The notes under the pieces were generated by a model. It had not been told where the DNA came from. It did not search any database and saw only the letters and a program-made list of their open reading frames with translations. Made by a program: the position numbers and the translations under genes. Positions 29,987 to 46,200 of a stretch of 64,000 nt of DNA are shown here, piece after piece. The stretch spans positions 2,795,501 to 2,859,500 of the forward strand of contig OZ038467.1 in NCBI GenBank assembly GCA_964036295.1. The letters are read 5' to 3'. Source of the stretch: Plumapathes pennacea (Eukaryota; Cnidaria; Anthozoa; Antipatharia; Myriopathidae). The stretch's first letter is position 1, and the number at the start of each line of letters is the position of its first letter.

Positions 29987-32900
29987 TTACATTTCAACTG
30001 TGAACACAGAGGGTAGAGAAGATTCACTGGATGATGATCCACTGACACAAGCACTGTTCCTCTGCAAAGACAAAAGAGAAACAGATTGAAAAGTTAAATA
30101 TTGTCCACAAGAATGCTGACACACAATCTCATAAAGAATTATTAAAAACTATACAACAACAATAACAACAGCTTTTATTTGTACAAAAAAGAACAGATTT
30201 AAATACAATATGGCTTAGAGTTACAGGGAAAATGTACAGGATGCTAGAAATAACTAAGTAAGTTGCACAATTAGTAAGTAACAACTACAGATAGTCAGAG
30301 GCGAGATATACTAAACCCTTTGTATGCGAACAGGACATTCTTGGCTATAATCAATTAAACAACATTGCAATTAAACAAAATTAAACAGCGAAAGTTAACA
30401 TACCCCTTGTGCGAGCTTCATCATTTCTTGTTTTAACTTCAGCAGAAGTCTCTCGTCATTGGGATGGTCAGAAGAACACATCTCATCCTTCTCCTTCTTG
30501 TACTGGAAAGTATCAACAGGAAGATAATAATATTTTCCTAGTTTTTACTTTCCAGTACATCAGATCACTGAGCTTTACCATAAATAATACTATTCACTAT
30601 TACAATTAGAGTGATTTTCAATTGACTATAGTCAAAATTATTTGTAAACAAGTTTAGCAGCATTCATGGTAAATTGTGCAAGAGCAAAAGCAAAACCTGA
30701 TTACAATATTCTCATGCAAGAAACAAGTTGCGATGGCATGTTCTTGTACTGCTGATTGGTTTCTTCAAAGTAAGAACAAATGCGGATTACTAAAATAATA
30801 ATGGCTTATGACTGGTTGAAAGCATTTCTTACAGTTTCTGTGATTGGCGGTGCACTTTTTTTGGTTTTGGTTTTCAACAGTTATCCGAAATGGTTCTGTA
30901 ACAAAATAATCGATAAACAAAATAAATACAAACTCCTCACTGCACATGGCTAGTAACTTACCTTCTTTACTACTGCTGATGGCCTGTCACAGTAAATACG
31001 TAACAAGGACCCCCACTTTGTGAGATGCGGATGAAGTTTCTAAAGAAAACAATATTCAGGCATATGTTGGGCAAAATTTATGTAAGGCCACCTTGTACAA
31101 CACCATTCAGGCACAGTGACATGCCAGCCATACAACCCAATGCAACATAAAGCATAGAATAACTTCCTAAACAACAGTCATTGAGAGAAAACAGAGGGGA
31201 AAGAAAAACAAAACACAGTGAAACACTCACCTGTAGAATTGCTTGGGAGGCAAGCTGCTTCCCAATCTTCTTGTTCTTGCAAGGACCCTAGATCAGAATG
31301 GAGGTTATAATCAGTGAGGCCATGTCACCAGCTGATAGTGACTCTAAGGCCCAGTCCAGACGTCGCTCTTTTCATGCGCTGAACTCAATGCAAATTAGCT
31401 CAAACAATGGCTTTTGCTCATTTGCATTGAGTTCGGCGCATGAAAAGAGCAATGTCTGAACTGGGCCTAACTGTCTTGGAGACACAAAATATGGTGCAAC
31501 TCATGACTAAACAAATTTTGATGGCCCCAGGGTGGTAAAACAGTGGCCCAAAATTTTGGCAACCCCAGGTGGTGAAATTGTTGGCCAATTTTTATGACCT
31601 TTGTGTGGTGAAATGTTTGGCCAATTTTGATGGCCCTGGGGTGGTGATACTGGCCTAAAATTTTGATGACCCCAGAGTGGTGAAATTGGCCTAAATTTCT
31701 GATGACCCAGGGATGTCCTAAAATATAATTTCAGTGGTTACATGTTATAGTCTAGAACAACCCAGCTGAAAAAGACAACATTTTAACATCCATTAGGTAC
31801 CACCAAACAAGTATCCCCTTCCCACTACAGCAGTACCCCTATGTTACTAATTCACTAATTCCTACTTACTGTATTTTAAACTTGCTACTTACTGTTGCTG
31901 TGTGTTTTCCACAGGTGATCTTATATGTGTGATTTTGGTTTTGTTCTGGAATAATGCGAAAATTTATAGTTGAAGGGCAGATTCCATGATTCCTGCAAGA
32001 CACAGAAATATGTTATTCACAAGTTATATGAAGAGAGAGTGAGGGAAGCAGCTACAGTATGGCACAGAAATGCAATTTATTACATGACATCACTTAAAAC
32101 ACTATGATAAAGTAGTAAAGTACCTTTTCAGACATTCTTGGAGAACTTGTGAAGGAGTGGGAATATTTACTCGAGTGCACAGATTGAACAGTTGCTTGTC
32201 TGTGATGTCGAGCTTATCAAAAAACTGTTGGCAAAGAAAGAGATGGCACATTAACACTACGTGACACAGCCACTGTATGGTAAAGTATAAGAATCTATTG
32301 AGCACTGAGGGGAGGTAGCTCAGAAAAGCAGAAGGGGGGAGGAGTACAAATCACATGTGCCACTATGCTCATTTGCCTCGACCTTGCCACACTAACTCCA
32401 ATCCATGTGGACCACTGTCTGCACTCAAGCACATGACTTATGCAAATTAGTGACTCAATGCAAATTAGCTCGAACAATGGCTTTTGCTCATTTGCATTGA
32501 GTTCAGCGCATGAAAAGAGCAATGTCTGAACTGGGCCTAACTGTCTTGGAGACACAAAATATGTGTACAAAATACAAAATACTTACTATTGGTTGTATTA
32601 AGTGCACTACATTATTGGTTGTATTAACTGCTTTGATTATATTACAACAGCACCCACAAATACCATAATATGATTATGACTCTTCACTCAAGACTCTGAA
32701 AATGACTGCCACTCAGGTGGTCGAAAAGTCAGTCACCAGCAACAGTCTTTCTGAAGAATAATATCACCGGGACAATCACCAGTTATAGATGAACAACTAA
32801 GTGCTTATACCCCTGGGTTCAAACCATTTACCAGGTAATATACCTCTAATTCATCTTGGGAGATAATATAGTCTCTTTTCTTCCTAAATATTTCTGGCAT

Positions 32901-35259
32901 AAGGATCTCCAATGTGGCCTCTGCAGCCTCTTGTCGTGCATGTTTCTTGTTGGTTCCTGTTCCTGATCCATACTTCATCCCCTCAATCTGAACTTCAGCC
33001 ATGAATGGTGAATTGGGATTGTCACATTCAGATGTCACATACACAGGCTTGGTCTTCAGTGTCCGTTGGCAGTGCTCATGCAAGAGGGCCACGGGAGTCT
33101 TGTTATGCGACTCCACCAGAATATCCCTGGCCTGTTTGCCAACTTCCACCCCCTTGACTGAATACGGCAAGCATTCCAAGGATGCAGGCAGCTCTATCTC
33201 TGTTTCATCTTGTGCATCTGGTTGCATGACCAGAGCATTCCGTTCCTGTTCTTGAGTAAGGTTCTGAAACTCCCACAAGTTGGACAAATAGCTTTCCAAC
33301 TCTCCAGCATCAACAAGGTCTATGCCATTTGAAACTAAACTCTGACCACCCGTTCCTAGAACACTGCCGTTTTCCTGGTTTGCACTGCCAGAAATGGCCT
33401 TTACCCCATTCAGAATGGCTTCCTTGCTTAACCCATGATTTTGAAACTGAATGCTTGATAAAGACTTCTCACTACTAGAAACTGCTTTGCCACTGTGCAA
33501 ATCTCCTTCTTTGCTTGAGGTTCTTGATAAAAGGCTCCCACTTTGGCTGACATCAACAGGACTTATTAACTCAACATTTGAACTCCTGGCATCGCAAGGG
33601 GTGCAATGAGTACCCAAGGTATCAGTCATATCATCAATACCCACAACTACATCTAAACCACTCTGAAGACCATGGAAACTTGACGCATCCCCTTGGGCAC
33701 TGTGGCCTTCCTTTCCTGCAAGCCTTGAATCAAGTGCAGAATCATCATCTGAAGTCTCTTGAGAGTGGCCAAATAGTAATGGCACTGATGCTTGTTCTGT
33801 ACCCTGTGTAAAGTTACTGCCATTTTTCAACACCTGACTGCTGGCTTCATTTGTCTCAGTTGTATTCACTAAGTTCTCCCTTTGAGAAGACACAGAGGGA
33901 CCTGAAGAATTTGATACTGCCTTTCCATGGTTCAGTGCCTCTGGTGCATTCAGAAGGTTTAAAAGTGTGATCCCTTGATTGGAGTCAGTGCCCGTTGTTG
34001 CTTGTCCATTGTTCTTGCTCTCCTGTTCTTTCTCCAGGGCTTTCTTGTGATGTAGACAAGGGACTGCAGCAAGAGGGACATCATGTTTCTGAAAGAGGAT
34101 TTTAGGACTGGTAAGGTGCAAGCTGTTCTGAACATGGACAAGCACTTACCATACACTACTGAGCAAGGGCAGCTGCCTGAATTCTTTATAATCATTATAA
34201 CTTATTATAGTTGCAGAGCTCTCTGAGAGGCAACTCAATATGAAGTGGCTGTGTCCACACACATCCAAAGATCCTGATGCTACAGCTTCTATTCATATTC
34301 CAGACAAGAATGGCTATATCATATTACCCTGACACTTCCAATGCCAATTTGGTATGGTCTTGACCATGTGCAAACTCTGGTTGGTCGATGAAGATAAATT
34401 ATCCCACCACTGCGGTGATTCAAAGCAATCCAACCATCTGGGAGAGCCAACTGTGGCAAGGTACCTTTCACTAAAATTTATAAAAAAAATAGAAAAGCAC
34501 AGTGCTATTATAATGTCTGGGCTAAAAATGAGAGTACTCCAAGTGGGAATAAGAAGTTCACAGTCACGCACAGAGATTTGTCAATCTTTGAAATTCAATA
34601 CATACAAATTTATTGACTACAGACTGTGGACCATAGTGTCAGTCCCCTCTGGTAATATTTTAAAAGTTCCACTGGTTTCCCATAGTGTGGACTCTTAAAT
34701 TACCACGTTTACATCATCACATAGTCAAAATGTTGTGGACTCACGAGGTGCTTCGCCAAGTGAGTCCACATCAAATTTTGACCATGTGATGGTGTAAATC
34801 GTGGTATATAAGAGTCCACACTATGGGAAACCAGTGGAACTTTGCTTTTTACCACAATATTTTGAAAACACAAGAAATTTCATTGTATTTCAATGTTCTC
34901 AGTCACTTTTCTTTTTTCTTTGGCTGACTAATCATAGTCGTAGAAGGATAAGATATTTAATACCAGGGCCAGAGACACTTACTTTTAATAACTTTCCTCT
35001 CTTGAAGCAGCGGATCGTCCCTCGTGTCATGGGCCTCCCATCCCCCTCTGGTTTTCTCCAACTTCTTGTCTGCCGTGTCATCTTTCACAGCTTCTTGACC
35101 ATTGTCAGAGCCATCTTCCTCACTTTTCAGTTTCTTGACAAGATTTACAGGAGACGAGCACTTCCTCTTGCAAGAAACTTCACCAGCCAAAGTCGGCAGG
35201 GCTGAAGAAATAGGCGTCGAACTCTGGCAAACGTCCGTTTCCATTAACCTGTCGTCCAT
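29987..35259 (-). CDS. DGCR8: DGCR8 / Pasha: Microprocessor double-stranded RNA-binding subunit
   Basis: Nine exons on minus: 35259-34983, 34464-34328, 34088-32844, 32224-32124, 31992-31893, 31287-31231, 31039-30962, 30502-30404 and 30061-29987. They total 2169 nt, or 722 residues (human 773). DGCR8 pairs with Drosha in the nucleus to crop primary microRNAs. Visible parts: basic KRKCSSPVNLVKKLK near residue 40 (possible NLS); WW motif LPDGWIAL...TWSRPY at 100-130; HDVPLAAVPCLHHKK at 140-154, matching the human heme-binding IPCLHYKK with its Pro-Cys (C149); a long Ser/Asn-rich linker in exon 3; dsRBD1 around 470-540 (LLHEHCQRTLKTKPVY...YGSGT..KKHARQEAAEATLEILMPE); dsRBD2 across exons 4-7 (PTPSQVLQECLKRNHG, YKITCGKHTAT, NKKIGKQLASQAILQ, KLHPHLTKWGSLLRIY); and a C-terminal helix LLLKLKQEMMKLAQ. 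An in-frame TAA upstream fixes the start. The exon 2 acceptor (gtgaaag) is weak but phase-consistent. Confidence 0.96.
31346..31469. repeat. Foldback palindrome in a DGCR8 intron
   Basis: The left arm, aaggcccagtccagacgtcg followed by ctcttttcatgcgctgaact, pairs with the right arm, agttcggcgcatgaaaagag followed by caatgtctgaactgggccta. The loop is short, near caaacaatggc. The mismatches are few. Confidence 0.85.
31517..31716. repeat. Imperfect tandem repeat, about 36-bp unit, about 5 copies
   Basis: Units resemble ttttgatggccccagggtgg followed by tgaaattggcctaaaa. They stand in the same DGCR8 intron (31288-31892), immediately after the foldback. Confidence 0.75.
32454..32563. repeat. Direct duplicate of 31384-31493 in a neighbouring DGCR8 intron
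   Basis: This 110-bp segment matches 31384-31493 at an offset of exactly 1070 bp with two differences that I can see (gctcaaac/gctcgaac and ttcggcgc/ttcagcgc). It includes the right arm of the foldback and the trailing ctgtcttggagacacaaaat. Confidence 0.85.
32690..32785. repeat. Interspersed repeat fragment, same family as 21320-21500
   Basis: ctgaaaatgactgccactca, then gtcgaaaagtcagtcaccag and atatcaccgggacaatcacc, parallels the fragment in STAND intron 2. It lies in DGCR8 intron 3. Confidence 0.6.
34663..34843. repeat. Foldback palindrome, 181 bp, in DGCR8 intron 1
   Basis: The arms aaagttccactggtttccca...and tgggaaaccagtggaacttt are almost perfectly complementary for about 80 bp each, including gtggactctta/tataagagtccac and atcatcacatagtcaaaat/attttgaccatgtgatggt. 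The centre is gtggactcacgaggtgcttc|gccaagtgagtccac. The sister copy, of equal length, is at 37743-37923. Confidence 0.92.
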
Positions 35260-35724
35260 TATCACATTTAAAGGCAAATCCAAATGTATTTCTCCTGCTA
35301 ACGGAGTACCAAACAGTTCCTGGACTTCGCTGTTGATCGATGCATCGTTTGAATATTAAAAATCGAACACGCGTACATGATGTGGATGATGGCGTGAAAA
35401 TGGCGTGAAAATTGCGGAAAATGCTCGCCAGTAGATAGAATTATAATTCTAATCTTATTCTATACTAGCCATTTACGATTAACCTCTTCAGCACTAGGGC
35501 GACCCTAGGGCCCTATCCAAATCCAAGAATGGACAAATAAAGTGTCTGGGCCGCCATTGCTTGGAAGCCCACTGCAAAGCGAAATAATTGGTCAGCGTTA
35601 CTAATTAGTCACCAGGCTTGCTCTCGCTATTGTCGGAACGCCGACGGAACGCCTGGAATATCTCGTGTTGTTGTATATAAAGTTTAGTCGAAACACGGAG
35701 GATTCCCTGGTGGGAAGTTATAAT
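35260..35724. promoter_or_regulatory. Bidirectional promoter region, DGCR8 / GNB1L
   Basis: 465 bp separate the two divergent start codons. An in-frame TAA just upstream of the DGCR8 start supports a 5' UTR there. The stretch has no repeat and no TATA-like box placed convincingly. Confidence 0.6.
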
Positions 35725-39920
<4,196 letters not shown>

Positions 39921-42900
39921 CACCCGGCGAATTCTTATTTTAATTAAATTTTAATTTTTTACCTAGTTTAAAATTTTGCAAAGGTGATACACCGTAAAAA
40001 AGCATATTTCGGTACAGTAAAACTATATTTTGACGAGAAAATGACTTGTCAGAAATTCTGTGGTGATGCAAAATGTAACCACTTCAGCAAAAGAGAAAGA
40101 GAGAACAACGCTTTTTATTTAACAGAATTGATGTTTCAAAATACTTCTACACTTTCCCGGACTTGACTTCAGACAGTCTTAATACTGAATGCACGTGATA
40201 CGCACTCTTATAAGAGTGACAAGAAATTGAGACGCACACTTAACCTGTTTGTTTTGGGACAACAAATGATAGAAATTATGCATTCGGTGACTACCAACGG
40301 GTACCCGACGCTATCCAGTATTGGGTGCTGCAGTAAATTACTTTACCGATACAGATAAATAATTCATATCACCCAGCAAAAAAAACATAGTTAGCCGGCT
40401 TGTCTGTGCTATCGATTTTCAAAGTTTAAAAACGTTCCTGAGTAAAAGGAATTGCTTTTCATTGAGTACGATGAACGAGGCTGTGAGATAACAAACTTCA
40501 CCGACTTACTCAGGAGAATGCGTTCATAAAACAACAAAAGCCATCGTGGAATAATAATCAAGTTTATGAAGCGTTGGAGGAGTTGATACAAACTCCAGGC
40601 AAAAGCCTGGCGATTTCTCGCTGGATTCTACTACAGGCACAAGATCAACGTACCACCTCCTCTATGGTTAAGCGGGATAGTTAGCAGGACAAATCGCTCG
40701 CTTTCGTCGAGAACATTTTGAGCGGTGACTTATAATTCTACTAGAGTCGAGTCCCTTCGCCCGCCTGTGACTGTCGCCGCTTTGCAGGATGAACACGATT
40801 CTACTTCAATCTCTGGTTCCCAAACGTTCACGATGGCGTGCCTGGAAGACAGGGGCCGACGGTTCCAGTAAGAATGCGACGAACGAAGATCACGACCCAG
40901 GTCTGTTGAATTGTGCTTTGTTGGACAGGTGATGTTGTAGGAGTAATTCAAATTTAGTTAGCGTCAGACAATAGCAATAGAGTCGTGTCAGAATTCACTA
41001 TTACATTTGGCTTTACTCCGGCCTCAGAGATAATCAGTCGGACTCATTTTTTATATCCTCACAATAACTGCGATTGTGCGGCATTCAGTGCATGAAGAAT
41101 CACTTCTCGTTCGGCCGTTAAATGATTTACAATGGGCCTACAATGGAAAGCTAGTACTTAAGAGAAGTAGGTTGGACCGCTGCGTTGCTCGATGTATGAA
41201 AACTGGACGCCATGAATAAATCTGAGCTGACATTTCGAGCGCCGTGAGCCCTTCGATCGTCCGACCAAGATTTATCACGCGTTTCGCCTTGTTGTATTTG
41301 TATGTGAGTTGTGTGTCGGAAGCATGCAGAGGAATGATGAACTCCCTCTTGTAAAATGTTAAAGGAAATCCTCGGATAGCCGGCTTGGAATTTTCGGAGG
41401 ACTAAGTGTTGGTCAAACTTTTTTATGAACAAAACTCACGTTTTGCTGACGGTTTCTGTCGGATTTCCAAAGTAGTGAGTATACACACAAGTATTTACAT
41501 TTTATAGAATTGCTAAAAAATTAATCGCTCCGTCTCTCGAATTCATTATCTGAGTGTGCACTGATTAAGGATTCGGGGATCAACACACTGTAGAAATCTT
41601 TGTCAGAGATCAGTGAGCCCTGTAAATATTAGTATAATGTTCTTGAGAAAACCGGAATTTTCTCTCATATATACTCTAATGTGCAAAAAAAATAATTGAA
41701 CTGTTTTGACGAAAAACTTGATCGCTTTATTCATGGTACGTTATCAGTAAGGGGCGCTCTAAATATGGCGAGTCATGTTGTTTCCACTTTTTTGCCAAAC
41801 GTCAATTATGCCGAAAACAGCTCTTTGTAGTGGGGACTGTGGCATCACAACAGTAACTCATTATTTTAGGCGAATTATATACGACCCATGTTTCTCGACA
41901 ACATTTTTTCACATCGCCCTTGCGACACACGTTGCTGAGGAATTGCCTTGCACGGTGTGATTATCTCTGCAACTTGTGTCGCAATAGTTTTGCCAACGCA
42001 ATTCCTCGAAGTAGAACTGGAGAGCCGTATTCAATATTCCTTCGTATGGATCGAAAATCTCCATAAAACTTACTTACTTTGGGTTTTTGTAACCCATGGA
42101 CAGTTTTTGTACGATACTGATTTTTTCGCATTTTTATGAAAGGTCTTCATGCATTTTTTTTTTTCAGTTTTGTACGCACTGAGACCGTGCGAAGTTTTCT
42201 TATTCTTTTTGACGATCTTCTACCTTTTGTTCTCCTTCTCCTTCGTCGTCTTCATTTTTGTCTTTTTTTCTCTCTTTCCATCTTCTTTATCCCTCTTCTT
42301 CTCGTTCTTCTTTTTCTTCTGTTTATTTTTCTTCTTCTGTTTTACTTATTATTAATATTATTAATGTTATTACCATTATTGTGTACCAGTTTTCTTATTG
42401 TTTTTCTCGGTAACAGTACGTCACCAGCTGAACATACATCTAGTCGTCATTGTTCTATTGCCCGTATTCCGTGTAAGCAGTCTCTTAAAGTTTCCATGCG
42501 GGAAGCTCCCTTTTGTATTTTAGCTAAGCTCCAGATTATGACATATTCAAATTATGTCACGTCCAGGAAAATGTAGTTCACCGAACTGCGGCTAGCGTTT
42601 TAACGAGCGGAAAGCGTAGCCTAGAAACGATAGCGTGAAACAAAGAAAGCTTGTAAGAGTACGGCAATTACAAATCACTGTAAAAAAGAAAAGCGTATAC
42701 AATACAAAGGGAGAATTGGTCTGGGTTGGTGGGGGGGGGGGGGGGGGGGGGGGGAGGGGGGGAGCTGTCGATGTTAATACAAACATTTAAACCTGACAAT
42801 TATAAGAAAATGTGCCGTTTGGCATGAGCGATCAGGCATAAGTTTCCGCATACAAAATCGAGTATGTACAGAGATCTTTTTAAATACTTGACTTTGGTTT

Positions 42901-43275
42901 CCCACATCCGTTCGGACACTAAAATAACACTGTAACTCCAATTCATATCTCCGCTGGACCCAGCAAACTCCCGATTTTAGCGAAGTAGTATAAACTTCAG
43001 AGCTTTGTGAATCTAGAACATTCTTTGGTGCGTGTCTAGTTTTGCTGTATTTCTATCCGATCCCGCCAGTTTATTCCGCCAATTTACAAAAAGAAACAGG
43101 ACGAAATGTCAGGAAAATGGCCCGCATATTCGGCGAGAACCGAAAAAAAAAAAAATCCAAATTTCTCGACCTGTCACAGAACAGAATTTATACAAGAACG
43201 AACGAGACACGCCGTGATTGGTTGCTTGTGGTTGAATATTCATAATATTTTCCCACACCTCCGGAACCAGCCAAA
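39921..43275. other. 3.4-kb intergenic stretch between GNB1L and SGSM
   Basis: It holds the GNB1L 3' UTR at the left and the SGSM promoter at the right. Between them I see only short ORFs without domain-like sequence, a pyrimidine-rich tract (42225-42345, many CTTCTT) and a G-run (42730-42755). A distal regulatory element or an unannotated 5' UTR exon could be here, but nothing in the sequence shows it. Confidence 0.5.
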
Positions 43276-46200
43276 ATGGCTCCTCGGAAAGGTAAAATTC
43301 GCATGGTTTCCGCACTTGTATTGCGTGTGAGAAGACACTGAGTTTCTTATATGGTAGACAGCAGAAATGTACTGACACTGTGTCCGTTTTCAGATGAGGA
43401 TATACGACATAAGATGCTGGAAAACCTCAAGAAAGAGGTAAGTGCAGATAGGTCTTCGCAAGCCGCTCGTCCACTTTGCTGACCTTTCCTCGTCTTTGTG
43501 ACTCTCGATCTCGTAGTCCCCTCTCACTCTGCAAATTTTTTTTACTAAATGTCCCTGTTCCAGAGATAAGATCCCGCCAGTCAATTCTCTTCAAAGGTTA
43601 CGAGGTTTTGATGAAACTTTCCTTCGAATTTACTTGCAGGTCAAGCAAATTATGGAAGAAGCAGTTACACGCAAGTTTATCCACGCCGATAGTTCGAGTA
43701 TAACATCACTTTGTGGTAAGAACAGAACTTCTTTTTTTTATTCTGAAGTAATTGTGTTGTGTAAATTTTTAAAATTTCGCTATCCTCGCGACAACAAGGG
43801 CGCGTGCTGCAGAATATTCTTTGTGTGTGGGCCCCGGGAGAAAATTTTTGAGTTTTGAATTTCAATTTCCTATTTTGACAGAAAAAGTATAACAATTATT
43901 TCATTATTTGATCGATTTTCCATCAAACGATGCTTTCGATTTTTGTCTCCTACGATATCAAAATAGAAGATCATGCATTTCGAAGATATTTTGATTGAAA
44001 TAATCTGATCGTTTCCGTGCTCTGTGTTCTTGTTTTCATGAAAATAAACAAGGACGTATTTGTTTTGAAGTGAATTTTTTATGTCGCGAAGATCGAATTT
44101 CAAACCAACCTCGGTGCATCAAAATCGAGTGCATTCGAGCGTTCTGAGCTCTGCAACCACAGAAGGAGTACATAAATATTTTACAAAAACATGTTGGGGT
44201 TTATACAGTGTTTTAAGCGAATATTGAAATTAACTTGTACGTCTTACTGTACCGTCGTGGGTTTTTTTGCAATCAGTATATCTGCTCTATAGTTCTGTTC
44301 ATTCAAATTTTGCATTCAGGCTTTCTATAAGGATCGGATGAACAGATATTTTAAATGGATATACTGTTTATTCAGTAAAAGCAAGAAAACACTGGACGTG
44401 TTAAATATATTTAAAAAAATTGTAATCCTTTTTGAAACAGTGTTTATGGGGGTAAATCGATTTGTGTATTGTACAGCAACTGCAACCAGCTCATGAAATT
44501 TGTCTTAAGAAAAAATAAAAATCCATCATTGATGCAAATTTGTGTCAACAATAATTTGTCAATACTTCAGTAAGATTGGAAATAAGTTAGAAACAACTAT
44601 GTTTATGGTTGTTGCATGTAGATTGTCTGTTTTTGTCTTTCCAAAAAAAATTTTTTTTTCTTCACTGACAAATGGACTGTTCAGAAATATATAACACTAT
44701 ATTTAAGATTTGGAGTAATCACAACCATTAGAAGGCACAATCAGATAGTCTCAACAAATTTGGTGATGTACATTGTGTGGTATCTCGGCATGGGAAGTCT
44801 TCCTGTATATCTGGGGTAATATTTTCCCCAAAAGATGCATAACTGTTGGATGCATCTGGTTTTTTTTTTTTTTTTTTTTTTTTTTCACTTCCTAGTTTGA
44901 TTTGAGTTCTTTCACATCACTCTAAGTAGTGATAATTAGGCAAAATATTCACTAAATTTCAATAGCTTTCTTTGTCTGAAATCAAAATTTCTTTCTGTCT
45001 CCTTTGTATGGGTTTTTTGTTTTTTATTGATGGTCGTTTTTGTAAGTTGATGTCAGATGTTGCTGTTAGTTGGTAGAGCATTATCACCACCTCTTTGACC
45101 AGGTGTGTGAATGAAGGTCTACATTAGCAGGCTGGGGAAGTGGGTTGATTGTGAGAGGTATAATAAACATATTGTTCATTGTTATGAATATTACCCCTCG
45201 GAAAATGGCTAGACATGAGAGAAAGGAATAATTACTGCTGTAGTGGAGATCCAATATTATAATGCACAAAAACGTAAACCCTGATATTGGATGTACTCAT
45301 TGAAAATTTCATTTTGTATGGTTTTGCATGTCCTACAGTGGAATCTTTCAGCGAAAAGGTTTAATTATTGATAAATATTTATAGAAAATGTAACTAGGCT
45401 TGCTTATGATCTAGACAATTCAAGTTTATGTCAGATAATTAGACAAGAAAAATATGTCAGGGGGTGTAAAAACTTATTATGCATTTCTACAGCGGCCATC
45501 GAAGCTGGAATTTCCCATGGTTTGAAGAAGAGAGTGGGTGGTCTGCTGCCTGCATATGACACACAGACACTTCTGACAAAGTTGGCCAAAGTATCAGACT
45601 CAGCAGCTGAGCTTGTGCGAAAGCTGTCAGGAGAAGATGGAGAAAAAAAAGAAGGCCAAACCTCGCCAGGTAAAGTATTATTTCCCTCTGTTGCAGTATT
45701 CTCTTTTGTCTCTAAACCTAGAAAAAAATGCCGAAGTTATTTAACCTCATCACCAGAGATTGCGTTGGGGGTAGGTGCCCGTTGAGGGAGTTGCCGAAGT
45801 GAACTATCTAAGGACCTGCAGGTATCCATGGCATGGCATCCATCACATTGATAATCAGTGGAGATCTATACCTAACTAGCTTACCGTGAGGGAGAGGCAA
45901 AATCAATCCTGTGACGATCGAGCAAGCAACATTGACCTGCTAAGACCAAGCAGAACTCAAGCAATGCAAATTTTCATTTAGCCACATAAAAATGTCAAAG
46001 TTCATAATGTTGGCCTGGTTCAACAACTGCAGGTGCTGGCGACAGTCCTCGGCTTAAGCTGAGTTTCACTGTTTACCCAAACAACTTCAAGAAGATCAAT
46101 GGACACAATGTGACGGGACACTGTGGCAAGTATCTGTGGATCAGAATTGCCCTTCTGGAGAAGCTTTTGATCAAAATAGTTGAGGACTTGAAGGAAAATG

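Noticed and set aside
34314-34571. 85-codon minus ORF over the DGCR8 WW exon
   Set aside because: It is the wrong frame. The spliced frame 34464-34328 encodes the WW motif and joins both neighbours in phase.
41775-42576. ORFs of 61-146 codons upstream of SGSM
   Set aside because: Composition is dominated by TTC/CTT runs (Phe/Leu-rich) and there is no domain; they are low-complexity artefacts.
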